64,000 nt of DNA from Panax quinquefolius (GCA_020205615.1 CM035169.1:14205258-14269257), one strand, 5' to 3'. Counted from the first letter of the stretch, positions 10,471 through 22,215 are shown. Notes: generated by a model from the sequence alone, not told the origin. A program made the numbers and translations.

Positions 10471-11700
10471 GAGCCAACTTTAATAGAAAAAGTTAAGGTT
10501 GCTCAAGCCACCCAATCTTGAAAATGCGTATGAAGAAGAAAGCACAAGAAGGAGCTATTCCGGCGAATTGATGAAGAAGGAATACTTGAGTCCACTCTAG
10601 ACTTCAGGTTCCTAACGACTGATTTGAAGTACAAGATTGCCATGGAGAGGCAATACAATACGCCATTTGGTATCCATCCTCGAAGTACTAAAATGTATCG
10701 TGATCTTCTACATACATTTTGGTGGAATAATATGAAGAGAGATTGCAAAGTTTATCTCGATGTTTTAACTTGCCAACGGTAAAGGCGAGCATCTAGTACC
10801 TAAGGGTCCGTTGCAACCACTGAGATTCCTAAATGGAAGTGGGAACACATTACCATGGATTTCGTTACGGTCTTCCTACGGCTTCTCGAAGGCATCAATG
10901 CTATTTGGGTTATTGTTGATAGATTAACCAAATCGCTTATTTCTTGCCGATACGGAGACTTATTCCTCGAACGCCTTGCTAAGATGCGTACGAAATGAGA
11001 TCGTGAGGTCAGATGGCACGCCCGTATCCATAGTTTTGATCGCGACCAAGATTCACTTCAAGATTTTGGGTTAGCTTGCAAAAAGCTATGGGCACGATTT
11101 GCGATTTAGTTCAAGATACCATCCCCAAACGGATGGACAATCGAGAGGACTATTCAAACTCAAGATTTATTAAGACTCGTGTCCTAGACTTCAAGCGGCA
11201 TGGATAAGTATTTACCATCGCGGAATTCTCCCACAACAACAGCTTATCGAGCAAGTATAAAAGTGGCTCCATTCAAGCATTATATGGACGAAAATGTCGC
11301 TCTCCAATATGTTGGGATGAGGTGGGTGAAGCAACATTGTTGGGACCCGAAAGTTAAGACGTATGACTACCGAAAAGATCCAAATGATTCGACAACAGAT
11401 ACAAAACATTCAAGATCGATAAAAAGAGTTATCACGGATCTTCATCGAAAAAGGACGGGAATTTAATGTAGGGGATCATGTATTGTCATGCGAGTTGCTT
11501 CCATGGAAGGGAGTTACAAGATTTGGGAAGAGAGGAAAGCTCAATCCACGATTTATCGGGTCCATTTCAAATTCTCGACCGAGTAGAAATGTAGCCTATA
11601 GACTTGCATTACCTCCAAGTATGTCTCGTGTTCATAATGTGTTTCATTATCCGTATTTCAAATATGCGAAAGACCCGAACCACGTTATAGAGTTGGAAAC
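10471..11700 (+). pseudogene. pol: Integrase of element 1
   Basis: This domain inserts the cDNA into host chromatin. The zinc-binding H-H-C-C part lies at about 10675-10795 (STKMYRDL, FWWNN and LTCQR segments). Catalytic core pieces are ITMDFV near 10850, the second-Asp block near 11020-11050 (garbled SDRD), and HPQTDGQS near 11118-11145, just before the catalytic Glu where TCTGAG reads TCGAG. The GPF/GPY-type C-terminal module is at about 11475-11650 (KGVTRFGKRGKL, SRVHNVFH). Frameshifts are frequent. Confidence 0.85.
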
Positions 11701-11925
11701 CTGACGAGATAGCCAAGACTTAACGTACGAGGAGGTACCTGTCCAAGATTTTGGATAGGAAGGAGCATGCCCTACGCAAGAGAAAGGTCATACCACAAGT
11801 TAAAGTTTTGTGGAGGAATCATGCTATATAGAGAAATGACCTCGGAATTGAAACTAAATGAAAGCGAGGTATCCTCATCTTTTCAAAACACTGTAGACGT
11901 GACGCCAATTTCGAGGACTTAAATT
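11701..11925 (+). pseudogene. Integrase C-terminal chromodomain, element 1
   Basis: DLTYEEVP, ILDRKEH, IPQVKVLWRNHA and RYPHLF-type segments can be read across frames between about 11718 and 11880. This is the chromodomain placed after the integrase GPY module in Tekay/Del chromoviruses. It ends just before the GAGGACGAAATTTCATAAG block that precedes the PPT. Confidence 0.8.
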
Positions 11926-11930
11926 TCATA

Positions 11931-11941
11931 AGAAGGGGAGG
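11931..11941 (+). other. Polypurine tract, element 1
   Basis: AGAAGGGGAGG lies immediately before the 3' LTR start. It is the plus-strand cDNA primer. Confidence 0.8.
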
Positions 11942-13153
11942 TCAGAAGACCCTCAAATTTTTAAATAAAAAGGAATTTCCTTTATTTATTATTTTGAAAT
12001 AAAAGGGTTGATTTGATTAATGTGGATAGTTAAGGGTTAAATACGCAAATATTTCAAAATAAGTGTTGGTTATAAAATATTCATTTTTGTCGGGGAATAT
12101 TCGTTTGGTCGTGGAATATTCAGATGCACGGGGAATATTCGTATTTACCATGCAGCCCGCCATGTAGGGCCCCCATAACTGAAAGCGATTGATGAAGAAA
12201 ACGACAAATATAAGTTTGGTTAAAAATAACTGCCAGAAGTTAGTATAAGCTAAGATCATGGAATACCCGGTGGTTAAAATACAAGAATACGCGTGGTCGC
12301 ACAAGAAGACACACGGTATTGCAAGATTGTTGAATTATCGATCCTTACGTAAGAAGGCACTACTCAATAATTTTTACAGTAGTTATCGCTCAATATTTTA
12401 TTTTATCGATTCAATAATTCTTTCGTTGATATTTTATATTATCATTGTTCAATAATTGTCAACGCATATTATCTCCATTATCGATCAATAATTCATATTA
12501 TTTAAATAATATTATTAGATAAAGATTATTGGCAATGTCTAGAAAGTTCCGCTCAAGGAGAGTTTGAGTCACCTAATCAAGGCCAAGAAGGAGAAATCCT
12601 TATCTGAAAGCCCCTCTTCTCGGAAACTACCGTCATTTCGTCATAATTGTGATTCTAATATTATTTCAGTGAATAATTAATTATCGATTCATATGATAAA
12701 GAAATATTTATTTTATGTGAATATAAATGATGGATTTATTTATGTGGTTATAAATGAAGAAATTATTGTTAGGTATTTTATCAAGATTTTTACCAGATCG
12801 AGGTATTAAAATTAAATCGTGGGTTTCAGATATATCATGGGGGTTATAATTTTTAATCCCACTGTTGATTGTGGTAATTTTTGGGTATGTTATACATACA
12901 TAAGTTAAGTATATATGTCCACAAATTTTGAACCGTTAAAAATGCACTAATGATTTGTTGTGAATTTTAAGAGGCTTGATCTCAAAATTAGGTTTATAAT
13001 TGATTTTGGTGGAAAATTTAGAATTGAGGGGCCCACTTGTGGTTGGTGAAGAAATGTGCTGAATTTTATTTCAAATGTGGTGGGTAAGTAATAGTAGTGG
13101 TGCTTCATCAAAGTAAGCGAGTCAAGTCCTGGCTTCTAAGTATAACATTTTCC

Positions 13154-13160
13154 TATAAAT
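13154..13160 (+). promoter_or_regulatory. LTR TATA box
   Basis: TATAAAT sits at the position equivalent to 5788 in the 5' LTR, followed by the conserved GAATTGAAAATCACACC block. Confidence 0.6.
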
Positions 13161-13424
13161 GTAGGGCTAAGCTAGAATTGAAAATCACACCGTAAACAAA
13201 GTTTTCTCTTCTCTCTATATTATCGAAGCGATTTTGTGAGTATTTAGATACTTCGAGAGTCATTTCTTTAGTATAAGTTTCATTCAAAGATCACTTCCGA
13301 CCTTTCCTTCCGGGCAATCGATTCTTCGAGGTAAGTGATGTTATTTTCTTTCGTATGATATTATTTCTTCAATATCATTACGTCAAATATCGTTGGAACT
13401 TTTTATCAAATTTGGAACTTTTTC

Positions 13425-13620
13425 ATGTCGGGTTACTATTCATGAGTTACTATTCACGAAAGTTACTATTCACGAGTTACTATTCACGAAGTTACTATTC
13501 ACGAGTACTATTCATTTAAGCGTGAAAATGTTTTTTTGGAATTTCTATCTTTTGGTGCTTAGAGACTTATTCACGATATTTCAAGACTATTATTCACGAT
13601 AATACAGACTATTCACGATA
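13425..13620 (+). repeat. ATTCACGA tandem repeats, 3' LTR of element 1
   Basis: Six units of GTTACTATTCACGA (some ATTCATGA) run from about 13432 to 13515. A second block of ATTCACGATA units runs from 13568 to 13640. The array is in the transcribed leader downstream of TATA. Confidence 0.75.
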
Positions 13621-14545
13621 CTACCAAGACTATTCATCTAAAAATAAAATTTCTTCTTTTCATTCAAAATATCTATTCGGATACTAGCTTCATCAGATCC
13701 ATGTTTTGATCATTCTCAATTTTACACCACTACGATTATTTTTGAGGTATCATTGATTACGGATAAAACAAAGTACTAATGAATCCTTAATCCTTAATCC
13801 TCACATTTTGTTTCACCGATTCGCTCTTTAAAAATATTTTCATCATCCTCGCCTTAAATGATGATATTATTGAATATCTTCACCGTAGTGGCAAAGATGA
13901 ATGATTTCAAGAATATCTTTGGCTCAGTAGGCAAAGATGAAACAGTGTTGAGATGAACATGACCGATCGATGAATATCTTCGCCCAGAAGGTAAAGATAA
14001 TTGTTTTATTCTTGAGATAATATCATTGATGTTGTTGTGGATAAAATTTTGATGATGGATCGTTAAATTCATAGATTATAAGAGATTTCATTCCTCTACG
14101 TAACTCTTCTATGAATTATTATTATCCAAACTTGTTGTCTATCAGATTCTATTAAATTTTCCCTCGTCAAGACTAACGATAATTTGTCAGATATTATCTT
14201 AGTCATAATATTCTTTTACCCAGCTACTGTTGAGCTCACCCTTTTCCATGTTTGTTCCATTTTTCTCTTCTCGTGAGGCGTAGAATGTAATGAGTACTAG
14301 TCGTGGGTAATGGAATGAAGATTCTAGAGAGAGTTGTTTAGTAGTCCTCACCATTTTTGTAAAATAATGAATCAATAATGCGATGAGGATTTATTCGAGT
14401 ATAGATATTGCCTGTAAGATAATATTCAGATTCAAACTCACAGCTTTATTGTTGTAATAATAAAGTTGTAGTTGTTTCGTATCCATGTATTTGCATGTAA
14501 TTTTACACTGACTCGTCAGGTGTAATACCTATTTTGGGGCGCCAC

Positions 14546-15340
14546 GGTGGGTCATCATTTACGTACGTAACATCGATACGCGAAAACGCTATTAACACGC
14601 CGCTACTGCGATAAAACGAGCTCCATAAATACAGCCCTATTCGATTCGATTTCAAATGACTAATAAATCAAAGGTTCGAGCTTCTCACCGCCAATTCTCG
14701 CTTTTGGAATAACAACTTCTTGTACCTCCTTCTTCATATTCATCACCCAATAGTAGTTTCAACGCTTTTAACTTTATCGATTAAAGTTTCTATTCTACTT
14801 GATATCATCACGTGAGTCCCTGAGAGTCTTTAACTCTATATCTATCATTCAGGTTATATGAAATGGGTCTTTGACAATATCGCATTCGCATCAGATAATG
14901 ATCTTTTTACTCAACACGCCACCACCACGCTCGCTTTTCCAAGATGGTATGGTCGTAATCACGTGCCTTAAATGAGTCTCCTATCGAGTTCTTCAAGCTC
15001 TTCCCACATTCCTCGCTCCATTCAAATTTTGTATCTCTACGAGTCACCAAAGTAATGGAGTAAATGATTCGAGAAAATCTTTCCACAAAATCTTCGATAA
15101 TAACCAAATAAGCATGTAAAGCTACGATTTCGATTACATCGACTTAGGTTGCTCTCAATCGTGACTCATATCCCAATCTTGATAAAGACGTCACAATGAC
15201 ACCTACCAATTTACTACCGCATTAAATATGGCATCCCTACGGAGAGTCCTCGCTTTGCATTCCACAAAAAAGGAAGTCACCAGATAAAGGCTCGTACCAA
15301 ATTTATAGTTGAATTTTTAACTCAAGTTCAATAGAGCCAT
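14546..15340 (-). pseudogene. Truncated pol of minus element: integrase tail plus RT connection remnants
   Basis: Read on the minus strand, an RT-start remnant and a short RT-connection segment (open frame at 15107-14907, with ERFSRI and RRDTKFEWSEECGKS) are followed directly by ILEKRAW and then by the integrase GPY/tail region. The RT catalytic box, RNase H and the integrase HHCC/DDE core are absent. The same order occurs at 39644-40700(-), 48961-49790(+), 43690-44180(+) and 20500-21290(+). It is therefore an inherited deletion structure, not a private one. Confidence 0.75.
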
Positions 15341-15960
15341 GAGATTTTAGAAATGGGTTTTGTACATTTGTTCAAAGTCGATACAAAATTCAATATCACA
15401 CTTTGGGAGTAAGCCAAGAAATTCTTCAGAAATACATCAGAAATTTACTAATAATAGAAATATCATTCAAATCGACGATTTTTGTTTAAGTCCATAACAT
15501 GGGCTAAGAAAACTTGACATCCGCTTTTTCAATAAACGAATGACTTTATGGCTTGATATGAAAGTGTTTGACTTCAATGGTTTGTTTATTGAATTCAATA
15601 ATAGGTTGCTTAGAATATGAAAACTAACAACCTTACGAAAGCAATCAATTTTGGCATGATAAATAGTTAATCAATCAATCCCCAAAATCACATCGTAAGC
15701 AAGTATCTTTAAAGAAATAAGGTCAACAGAAATGCGATGGTGCCAACTTGGATCAAACAAGATTTATAAATAGTGGATGATGAAAGTTTCTCCCAACTGA
15801 GTTTCCACAGATAGTCAAAGTCTAATTTCTCCTGAGTCAAGTTTAAACGCTGAGCACAAGCAGGAGAAATAAATGAATGGGTAGCACCAGATTCAGTAAT
15901 GTATAAATTTCGCATGAATTTATGATTAGCTTACCCATGATCACCTCGCTTGTTCCTCGT
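15341..15960 (-). pseudogene. Protease and RT N-terminal region of minus element
   Basis: The minus strand shows an open frame at 15915-15709 with ESGATHSFISPACAQRLNL and then LDFDYLWKLSWEKLSS. In the other copies the active-site residue before S/T-G-A is Asp, in D-T-G. Here GAATCTGGTGC reads E-S-G, so the catalytic Asp looks changed. Further down come the THHAKIDC-type linker remnants (about 15560-15480) and the RT start near 15340. Confidence 0.75.
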
Positions 15961-17140
15961 GATGTCGACCAATCACGACAAACGCTTCTTCCAGAACCGC
16001 TTGACTTTTGACTTTTCTTCGATGACCTTTTTGAGTCACCATCCCCACCGGGTTTGGTTTCGCTTCTGCATAAATCTCGAGCGATATGTCCTTCTTTTCC
16101 ATAATTATAAAGATACCTTGAACTCATTGTGGATAGCCAATGAATGATGTGTCCTCTTTTCCACATTTATAAAGATACGACCGGTGGTCGCTTCTCCTCC
16201 CTAAAACTAGTTGCTATCAGGTGCCGACGCTTCGCAGCGTCATTGTTGAATCTCCTCTTTTAAAATCTTCCCCACTCGCTTTCTTCTATTTTCACGGCCA
16301 CGATTACCACTAGAGTGGTTGTCGCTCTTGTCCGTATTTTTCTTTCTCCTCCGGTTATCGTTGTTCACGATGACCGTGCCACCGGTATGATCCTCGTCAT
16401 GGCCTCTCGTGAACGTATTGCTTATCTCGCTTCTAATAATTGAGCCCCGCTGACAACATCTCAATATAAAGAAAATTTACGAGAGATAAGATATCGCCAA
16501 TCTCGGGTTTTAAACCTCTAAGAAACATCCTCGCCATTCGCCTCATTCTCTACTAAATGAGGTGCAAACTCGATAACTCGCGAACTTCGCCGATTGGGAC
16601 ACCGCCATGTTGTTTTGTTCTAGTCTAATAAACTCTACCTCTTCATATGGCGAATACTTTCAGGAAAGTATTTTTCGCTGAAAAGTGTCAAACGCTTCCC
16701 AAGACATGCGGAGGCGGTCAGTCAATACGCTTTACGACTCCCACCAAGAATCACTTCGCCACGGAACATAAAAGTATGGCGAATGGAACCTTCTGTTCTT
16801 CCGCATCCCAAGACATCGAATATCTTGGTAATTTGTTTGACCCATGTTTCCACGCCATGATCGGATCCGCTTTCCTTAAATTCGTGGTCCTAACTTTTGA
16901 ACTCGCTTGGCCGTGATGTCAGTAAGTTGATATGATTTCCACCAGATTCTCAGTATTACGAGTCTCCTCGTTCGGTTTTGCATGAATCTAAAAAGCTCCT
17001 AAACATCCCGTCTGCTTATCGTTCGCTCAGCAGGTGTTGTTTATGAGAGAATATTGCCTTCTTCCTGCTGCACGCCCTCGGGTGGTGATTAAAGGTGTTT
17101 CCACTGGCCTCATTAACTCCACCGTTAATATTCTCGCCAT
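15961..17140 (-). pseudogene. gag: gag of minus element
   Basis: The minus-strand ATG at 17140-17138 opens an ENINGG-like start. The capsid region spans about 16900-16470. The zinc-knuckle region lies at about 16180-16050, visible as CGKRGHIIH... and YNYGKEGHIARDLC, the second with its first Cys pair partly lost. A basic stretch (RRRKKNTDKSDN, RGRENRRKR) at about 16360-16270 precedes the knuckles, as expected for nucleocapsid. Frameshifted, but the longest readable gag in this subfamily. Confidence 0.8.
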
Positions 17141-17304
17141 TCTTAAATATCGCTTATAAAACAAGGGTTAATTAAACAAATTAATATATCACATATTAAC
17201 CATATAGTTCAATCGATCAACAAATAAGCTTTAGGTATGACATACTAAATAAGGATTACTCTGCCTCCCTCCTAGTATTATTCCCCGATCTCCGCCAGAG
17301 ACCA

Positions 17305-17329
17305 TATCCCTAAGCTCGATATTAAATCA
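17305..17329 (-). other. Degenerate primer binding site (minus)
   Basis: The minus strand reads TTTAATATCGAGCTTAGGG right after the LTR end. It aligns to the TGGTATC.AGCTTAGGG of the other copies with the first bases altered. Confidence 0.55.
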
Positions 17330-20102
17330 TGATGCCCCAAAATGGGTATACATCACCCATTTTGAGTCGCCAAATACATGGTACGTAAACAACTACAACT
17401 TCATTAATACAATTGTCGTGCAAAATACGACATACACATAAAATCATGAAGTTTAAATACAAATATTGTCTTCTGCACAATATTCACACTCAAATAAGTC
17501 CTCATTATAATTATTGATACACTATTTTACAAAATAGTGAGGACTACTAAAACAACTGTCTTGAACCATCACTCCACACCTTTACTAGTTCCTCGCTATA
17601 TTCTCGCCTCCGAGAAGAAAAAATGGAACAACAAGGAAAAGTGGTGAGCTCAACTAGCCCAAAGAAAGAACATTATGACTAAGATAATATAGAACAAATT
17701 ATCGTTAGTCTTCAACAGGAAAAATCTAATAGAATACAATAGACAACCAGATTTTAAATCAATCTTCATAGCGAAATAATAATTCATTAGAAGAGTTAAG
17801 AGAGAATGCAAACTACTATCTTCTATATATGAATTTAAAAGTTCATCATCGATATTTTTATCCATGTAACATCAATCAATATATATCCGAATCAAATATT
17901 CATCTTTGCACTACAGCCAAAGATATTCATCACCGGGTCATGTTCATCTAAACACATGTTCATCTTTGACTACGGCCAAAGATATTAATCACCATTATGT
18001 TCATCTCAACACTGCTCATCTTCGCACTACGAGCCAAATCATCAAGAAATCATTCATCTTTGCACTACGTGCCAAAGATATTCAGTAATATCGTCATTTA
18101 GGACTGAGGATGATGAAAAATATTTTAAAGAAAATGAATCCAGTGAAATAAAAGAAAAAGTATTAAGGATTCGTACTTTAAATAATTCCAGTTCAAAAAT
18201 ACTTCATAAATAACCAGATTGGAGTAAAATTCAAGAATGAAGATCAAAACATAGATCCAATCAAAGATAGGAATCATAACCGACAATCTTGGACACAAAA
18301 AAAAATTTAATTTTTCTGTGAATAAGGTCGTAATAAAGGTCGCGTGAATATTGCCGATATCGGAATAAGAATCTCACAATTCTCAAAAGATAGAAATTTC
18401 ACAAAAAAATATCATCACGCTTTGAATAAGACTTCGTGAATAAGTAACTCGTGAATAAGAATCGTGAATAAGAACTCTTATATGAAAAAGTTCCAAATTT
18501 GATAAAAGTTCCAATCAATATTTCTAAGATAATGATATCAAGAAATAATATCATTTTTAAAAAATAATATCCCTTACCTCGTAAAAAGAATAATAGATTT
18601 CCGATCGAATATCGGATATAAAGGTTGAAAGAACTTGCACCAGATAAAGAATACTCAAAGTACTAAAATACTAACAAATACGCCGATATTATAGAGAGAG
18701 AGAGAGAGAAATCTTTAGTTTCTAAGTGATTTTCAATTCTAACCTAAGACCCTATTTATAGAAAAATGCTTAGAACACCAAAGCGTAAAATTTAATATAA
18801 TATTAATATTTATATTATAAATTTTCTACATTACACTTAGCATCTCAAATCAGCCACCTAATCATATGTTAAATGAGTCCCAACAATGTAAAAAAAACGT
18901 TTTTGTTAATATAATTATTTAAAACTTCCAAAAATCAATTATTCTTGAACCCGTAACTTCAATAATTCATAATAAATAGCCATTTTATCGTAAAATTTGA
19001 ATCTCACGACTTTTTATAGGAAATTCAATTTCTACAACTTTACGTAAGAAAGTTTTTCCAAATTTCAAATGTAAATCGACCAAATTCATAAACGGGCAAT
19101 TTTATGTGCTATAATCAAATTTCAAATAAGAAATGGGGTCCACCGGTTACAAAACATGTGTTAAACAATTTTGTAACAAAATACTCTTCCTCCTCATATA
19201 CTCATATATCCCACATTCATTGTAAAATATCATCATTATTATATTATAATAATATAATAAAATATTATTTTATCGTAAAAGATAAAATATCGATTTTCAA
19301 CAATTGTCACTTTAAAATTTTCTCCATCTATATCCACATAAAATCAATATTTTCCTCATCATATAAATCAATAATTAATTATTCAAATAATATTACAGAA
19401 TCACAAAGATCGCAACCAGCCGCCTCTGTGAAAGCAGGAGGCTTTCCAATAAGAATTTCTCCTCACCACGCCAAGCAATTAGGTGACCAAACCTCCTTGA
19501 TGTAACTTTTTAGACATTGCCAATAATGTTTTCTAATAATATTATTCAGATAATATGAATTATTTCTTCGATAATGGAAAATACCGTAGAAAGACAATTA
19601 TCAAACAATAAAGAATATAAAATATCAACGCAAAGAATTATTGAATCAATAAAATAAAATAATCGAATAAAGAATTCATGTAAAAATTATCGAGTAGTGC
19701 CTTCACGTAAGAATCAATAATTGGTGCAATACCGCAAAGCATCGCAACAACGCCAGACATCGTGTTTTTAACCACCGGTATTCCAACAAGTGTTAATTGT
19801 GAATAACTACGCCATTATTTATAAACAACTTATACTTGTCGCTTTCTTCATCCAATCGCTTTCCACATGGGGCCCACATAAGAGGCTACGCCATACGCAT
19901 TTAATATTCCCCGACAAAGCAAGAATATTCCACGACCAAACGAATATTCTCCGACAACAATGAGTATTTTATAACCACTGATTATTTGAAATATTTATGA
20001 TTTTACCCATAACTAACCACATTAATCAAATCAACCCTTACTATTTCAAAATGATAAATAGAGGAAATTAAATTTGAATTATTAATAATTTGGGGTCTTA
20101 CA
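17330..20102 (-). repeat. LTR-A (5' LTR of minus element, shared)
   Basis: This 2.77-kb LTR starts TGTAAGACCCC on the minus strand (RC ends at 20102) and ends TTGGGGCATCA at 17330. It is collinear with 1512-4311. It is followed by a PBS/gag on one side and preceded by a PPT and chromodomain on the other, so it joins two internal regions in a head-to-tail array. Confidence 0.88.
18752..18760 (-). promoter_or_regulatory. LTR TATA box
   Basis: TATAAATAG on the minus strand, equivalent to 2944-2952 in the sister LTR. Confidence 0.65.
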
Positions 20103-20276
20103 ACCTCCCCTCCTTATGAAATTTCGTCCTCGAAATTGACGACGATATTCTGGTGTTTCAAAAGATGAGGATACCTCACTTTCATTTCCGCTTCCAACTC
20201 CCGTGTCATTTCCTCAATAGCATGGTTTCTCCATAAAACTTTAACTTGTGGTATGACCTTCGACGTAGGACATGCT
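20103..20276 (-). pseudogene. PPT plus chromodomain, end of a second minus internal region
   Basis: The PPT AAGGAGGGGAGGT is the RC of 20103-20115. Upstream on the minus strand (20276-20114) is the best-preserved chromodomain end in the window: KVIPQVKVLWRNHAIEEM, then ELEAEMKVRYPHLLKHQN and a short acidic tail VNFEDEIS with a stop. At about 20277 the sequence switches abruptly to plus-strand pol, so the rest of this integrase is lost. Confidence 0.85.
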
Positions 20277-21472
20277 CCACCGCTTATAAATCTTGTTTCA
20301 TTCAAATCGACACTTTCACGCTACTACTCGTCGATCTTATCTCTTTGAAAATACTTGCCTTTGATGTGGTTTTTTTTTTGAAACGATCGTTAACTACTCA
20401 TAAATGTTTTTCGTAGGTTGTTAGCTTTCATATTCCTAACCAACCTATTATGTGAATTCAAGCAACCAAACCACTAAATTCAATAATTGTCATATCGTCT
20501 ACAAGAAAGAGCCCCGATCCTTTTGTTGATGACTTTCGTGTGGAATGCACCGCCGCACTTTTCAGAAGCGACGCTGAATGACGATGACAAGTTGATAGGT
20601 ATCATTGTGAGGTGCTATCTAGGTTAAGGATAGTAGTCACAGTTGGTATCAATGTGACGACTATCCAAGTCTTGAATAAGAGTAATGCTTTTGAATGATA
20701 TTTCTATCATTAATAAATCTCTTGATGTATTCTCAAGACTTCTTAGCCTACCCTAGAGCATGAAATCGAATTTTGTATCGAATTTTAAGATAAAACCCAT
20801 TTCTTAAACCCTCAAAATATTTCTTCAATTAAAATCTAACGTAATACGCGCCAAAGACGTTGACTTCGAGTTGTTAAAGATTACGATCGTATTATTCAAT
20901 ATCATCGTGGAAGAGTGAACGTGGTAGGATGACGAGAGTAGAGATTGTATGCGTTCGACAAAAGCGAATATACCTTAATTCCCACGTAAGATAACGAATA
21001 TACGAGTAGAATCGACTTTTAATCGATAAAAGTCAAAGCCGCCAAGCCACACACCCGGAGCCGATGAATATGAAGAAAGAAGGTTCAAGAGGGCGTTATT
21101 CTAGAAGCGAAGAATTTAAGAGAGGAAATCTCAACCCTCGATTTAATCGCCCATTTGAAATCCTCGATTAAGTAGAACTATGGCTTATGTACTTGTTTTA
21201 CCGCCAAGTATGTCATAAGGTGCTCATAACGCTTTTAACGATCAATGTTATGTAAATATGTGGATGACCCAAACCATATTATTAATTTAGAATCGGACGA
21301 GATAGCGGATGATTTAACGATGAGATTTCGTGTTAAAATCTTGGATAAGAAGAATCGTATCCAACACTCAAGGGTTATACCTCAAGAGTTAGAATCTGAA
21401 TAAAGTCAAGGTATCCTCACCCGCTCGGCAAGATACCGTGCACGTATTTAAATTTTAGGGCGTAAATTCCAT
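20277..21472 (+). pseudogene. Non-autonomous plus-strand pol remnant (LTR-B family)
   Basis: It starts within the protease region (CGCTTATAAATCTTG at 20281), continues through the protease/RT linker and a short RT-start remnant (about 20520-20640), then a segment matching 40300-40500(-). It ends with the integrase GPY region (21100-21250) and a divergent chromodomain (21290-21410, QELESE-like). gag, RT core, RNase H and integrase core are absent. The deletion order is the same as in the other short copies. Confidence 0.75.
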
Positions 21473-21485
21473 AAGGAAGGGAGAT
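21473..21485 (+). other. Polypurine tract (LTR-B family)
   Basis: AAGGAAGGGAGAT lies directly before TGTGAAACCCC, the LTR-B start. Confidence 0.8.
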
Positions 21486-21954
21486 TGTGAAACCCCAGAT
21501 TTTATGAATAAAGAATTAATTTTCTCAAATATTTTTTTTATATTATGGTGTGAATTTGAGATAATGTTATAGTTGTGGGTAATATTTATAAAGTTTGCAA
21601 AGTATGCAAGTTGTCATATTATATTCGATTGGTTCTGGGAATATTCGCTTTAAAACAGAAATATTCGACGACAAAGACAATCATCGGTGGACTCCACAAC
21701 TAATTATTATTTACTCATGGATTGAGAAAACGACAAAAATATTTTATTGAAAATAATCTATGAAGTTTTACCGTTGATAAATCGTTGAACTACTCGATAG
21801 TAAAAGTACGAGAATACGCTGTTACATAAGAAGACACCAGTATTGATTATTGATATTTATGTGAGAAGTCACTTTCGCTTTTGTTCAATTATTGCTATAA
21901 TAGTCAGATAAGATCTCACATTATTTTATTCAATTATTGTTGATTTAGAAGTTT

Positions 21955-22215
21955 TGTTTTATTCACGTAATAAAATAGAAAACATCTTTTATATAAAATG
22001 TAATACTTTATTAAAGTTATTCTATAAATAGAATATATTATATTCTATTATGCATATATTTTCGTATAAAAAAATCTTTTTATATAAAATGTATATTTTA
22101 TTAAAGTTTATTCTATAAATAGAATAATATATTATATTTTATTATGATATGGCTACATAAGAGTTTAGATAAGAAAATCTTTTATATAAATAGAATATAT
22201 TATATTTTATTTAAA
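21955..22215 (+). repeat. AT-rich ~110-bp tandem repeat upstream of TATA
   Basis: Two and a half units contain CTTTTATATAAAATG, TACTTTATTAAAG and CTATAAATAGAATATATTATATT. Counterparts on the minus strand are 38880-39140 and 62890-63150. Lying upstream of the LTR TATA, it could act as a promoter-proximal element. The units themselves carry TATAAATAG cores. Confidence 0.7.

Larger units (their letters stand above)
4569..14545 (+). mobile_element. Complete Tekay/Del-type chromovirus (element 1)
   Basis: This is a full-length plus-strand element of about 10.0 kb: 5' LTR, iMet-type PBS, gag, protease, RT, RNase H, integrase, chromodomain, PPT, 3' LTR. It interrupts the integrase tail of the older minus element. 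The left flank ends ...AATGGTT and the right flank begins GGTGGGTCATC, consistent with a degenerate 5-bp target duplication around GGTT(C). All reading frames carry frameshifts. Confidence 0.9.
11942..14545 (+). repeat. LTR-A1, 3' LTR of element 1
   Basis: It starts TCAGAAGACCC, where other copies read TTGTAAGACC, and ends TTTTGGGGCGCCAC(G). It is collinear with 4569-7200. TATA is at 13154-13160, the ATTCACGA array at about 13425-13620 and the CAAAGATGAA array at about 13870-14010. Differences from the 5' LTR are mostly small indels. Confidence 0.9.
1512..20102 (-). mobile_element. Minus-strand non-autonomous Tekay-type element, split by a nested insertion
   Basis: Read on the minus strand, the order is LTR (20102-17330), PBS-like site, gag, protease, truncated pol, [plus element inserted at 4569-14545], integrase tail/chromodomain (4568-4325), PPT, LTR (4311-1512). 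Without the insertion it is about 8.6 kb. The internal region is about 3.0 kb and lacks RT catalytic, RNase H and integrase core sequence. The LTR at 17330-20102 is also preceded by a PPT and chromodomain (20103-20276), so it is shared with a second internal region. Confidence 0.8.

Noticed and set aside
4569..14545. Envelope gene or extra ORF after integrase, which would suggest an Athila-type or errantivirus-like element
   Set aside because: In all full copies only about 50 bp separate the chromodomain end and the PPT. There is no room for an env frame.
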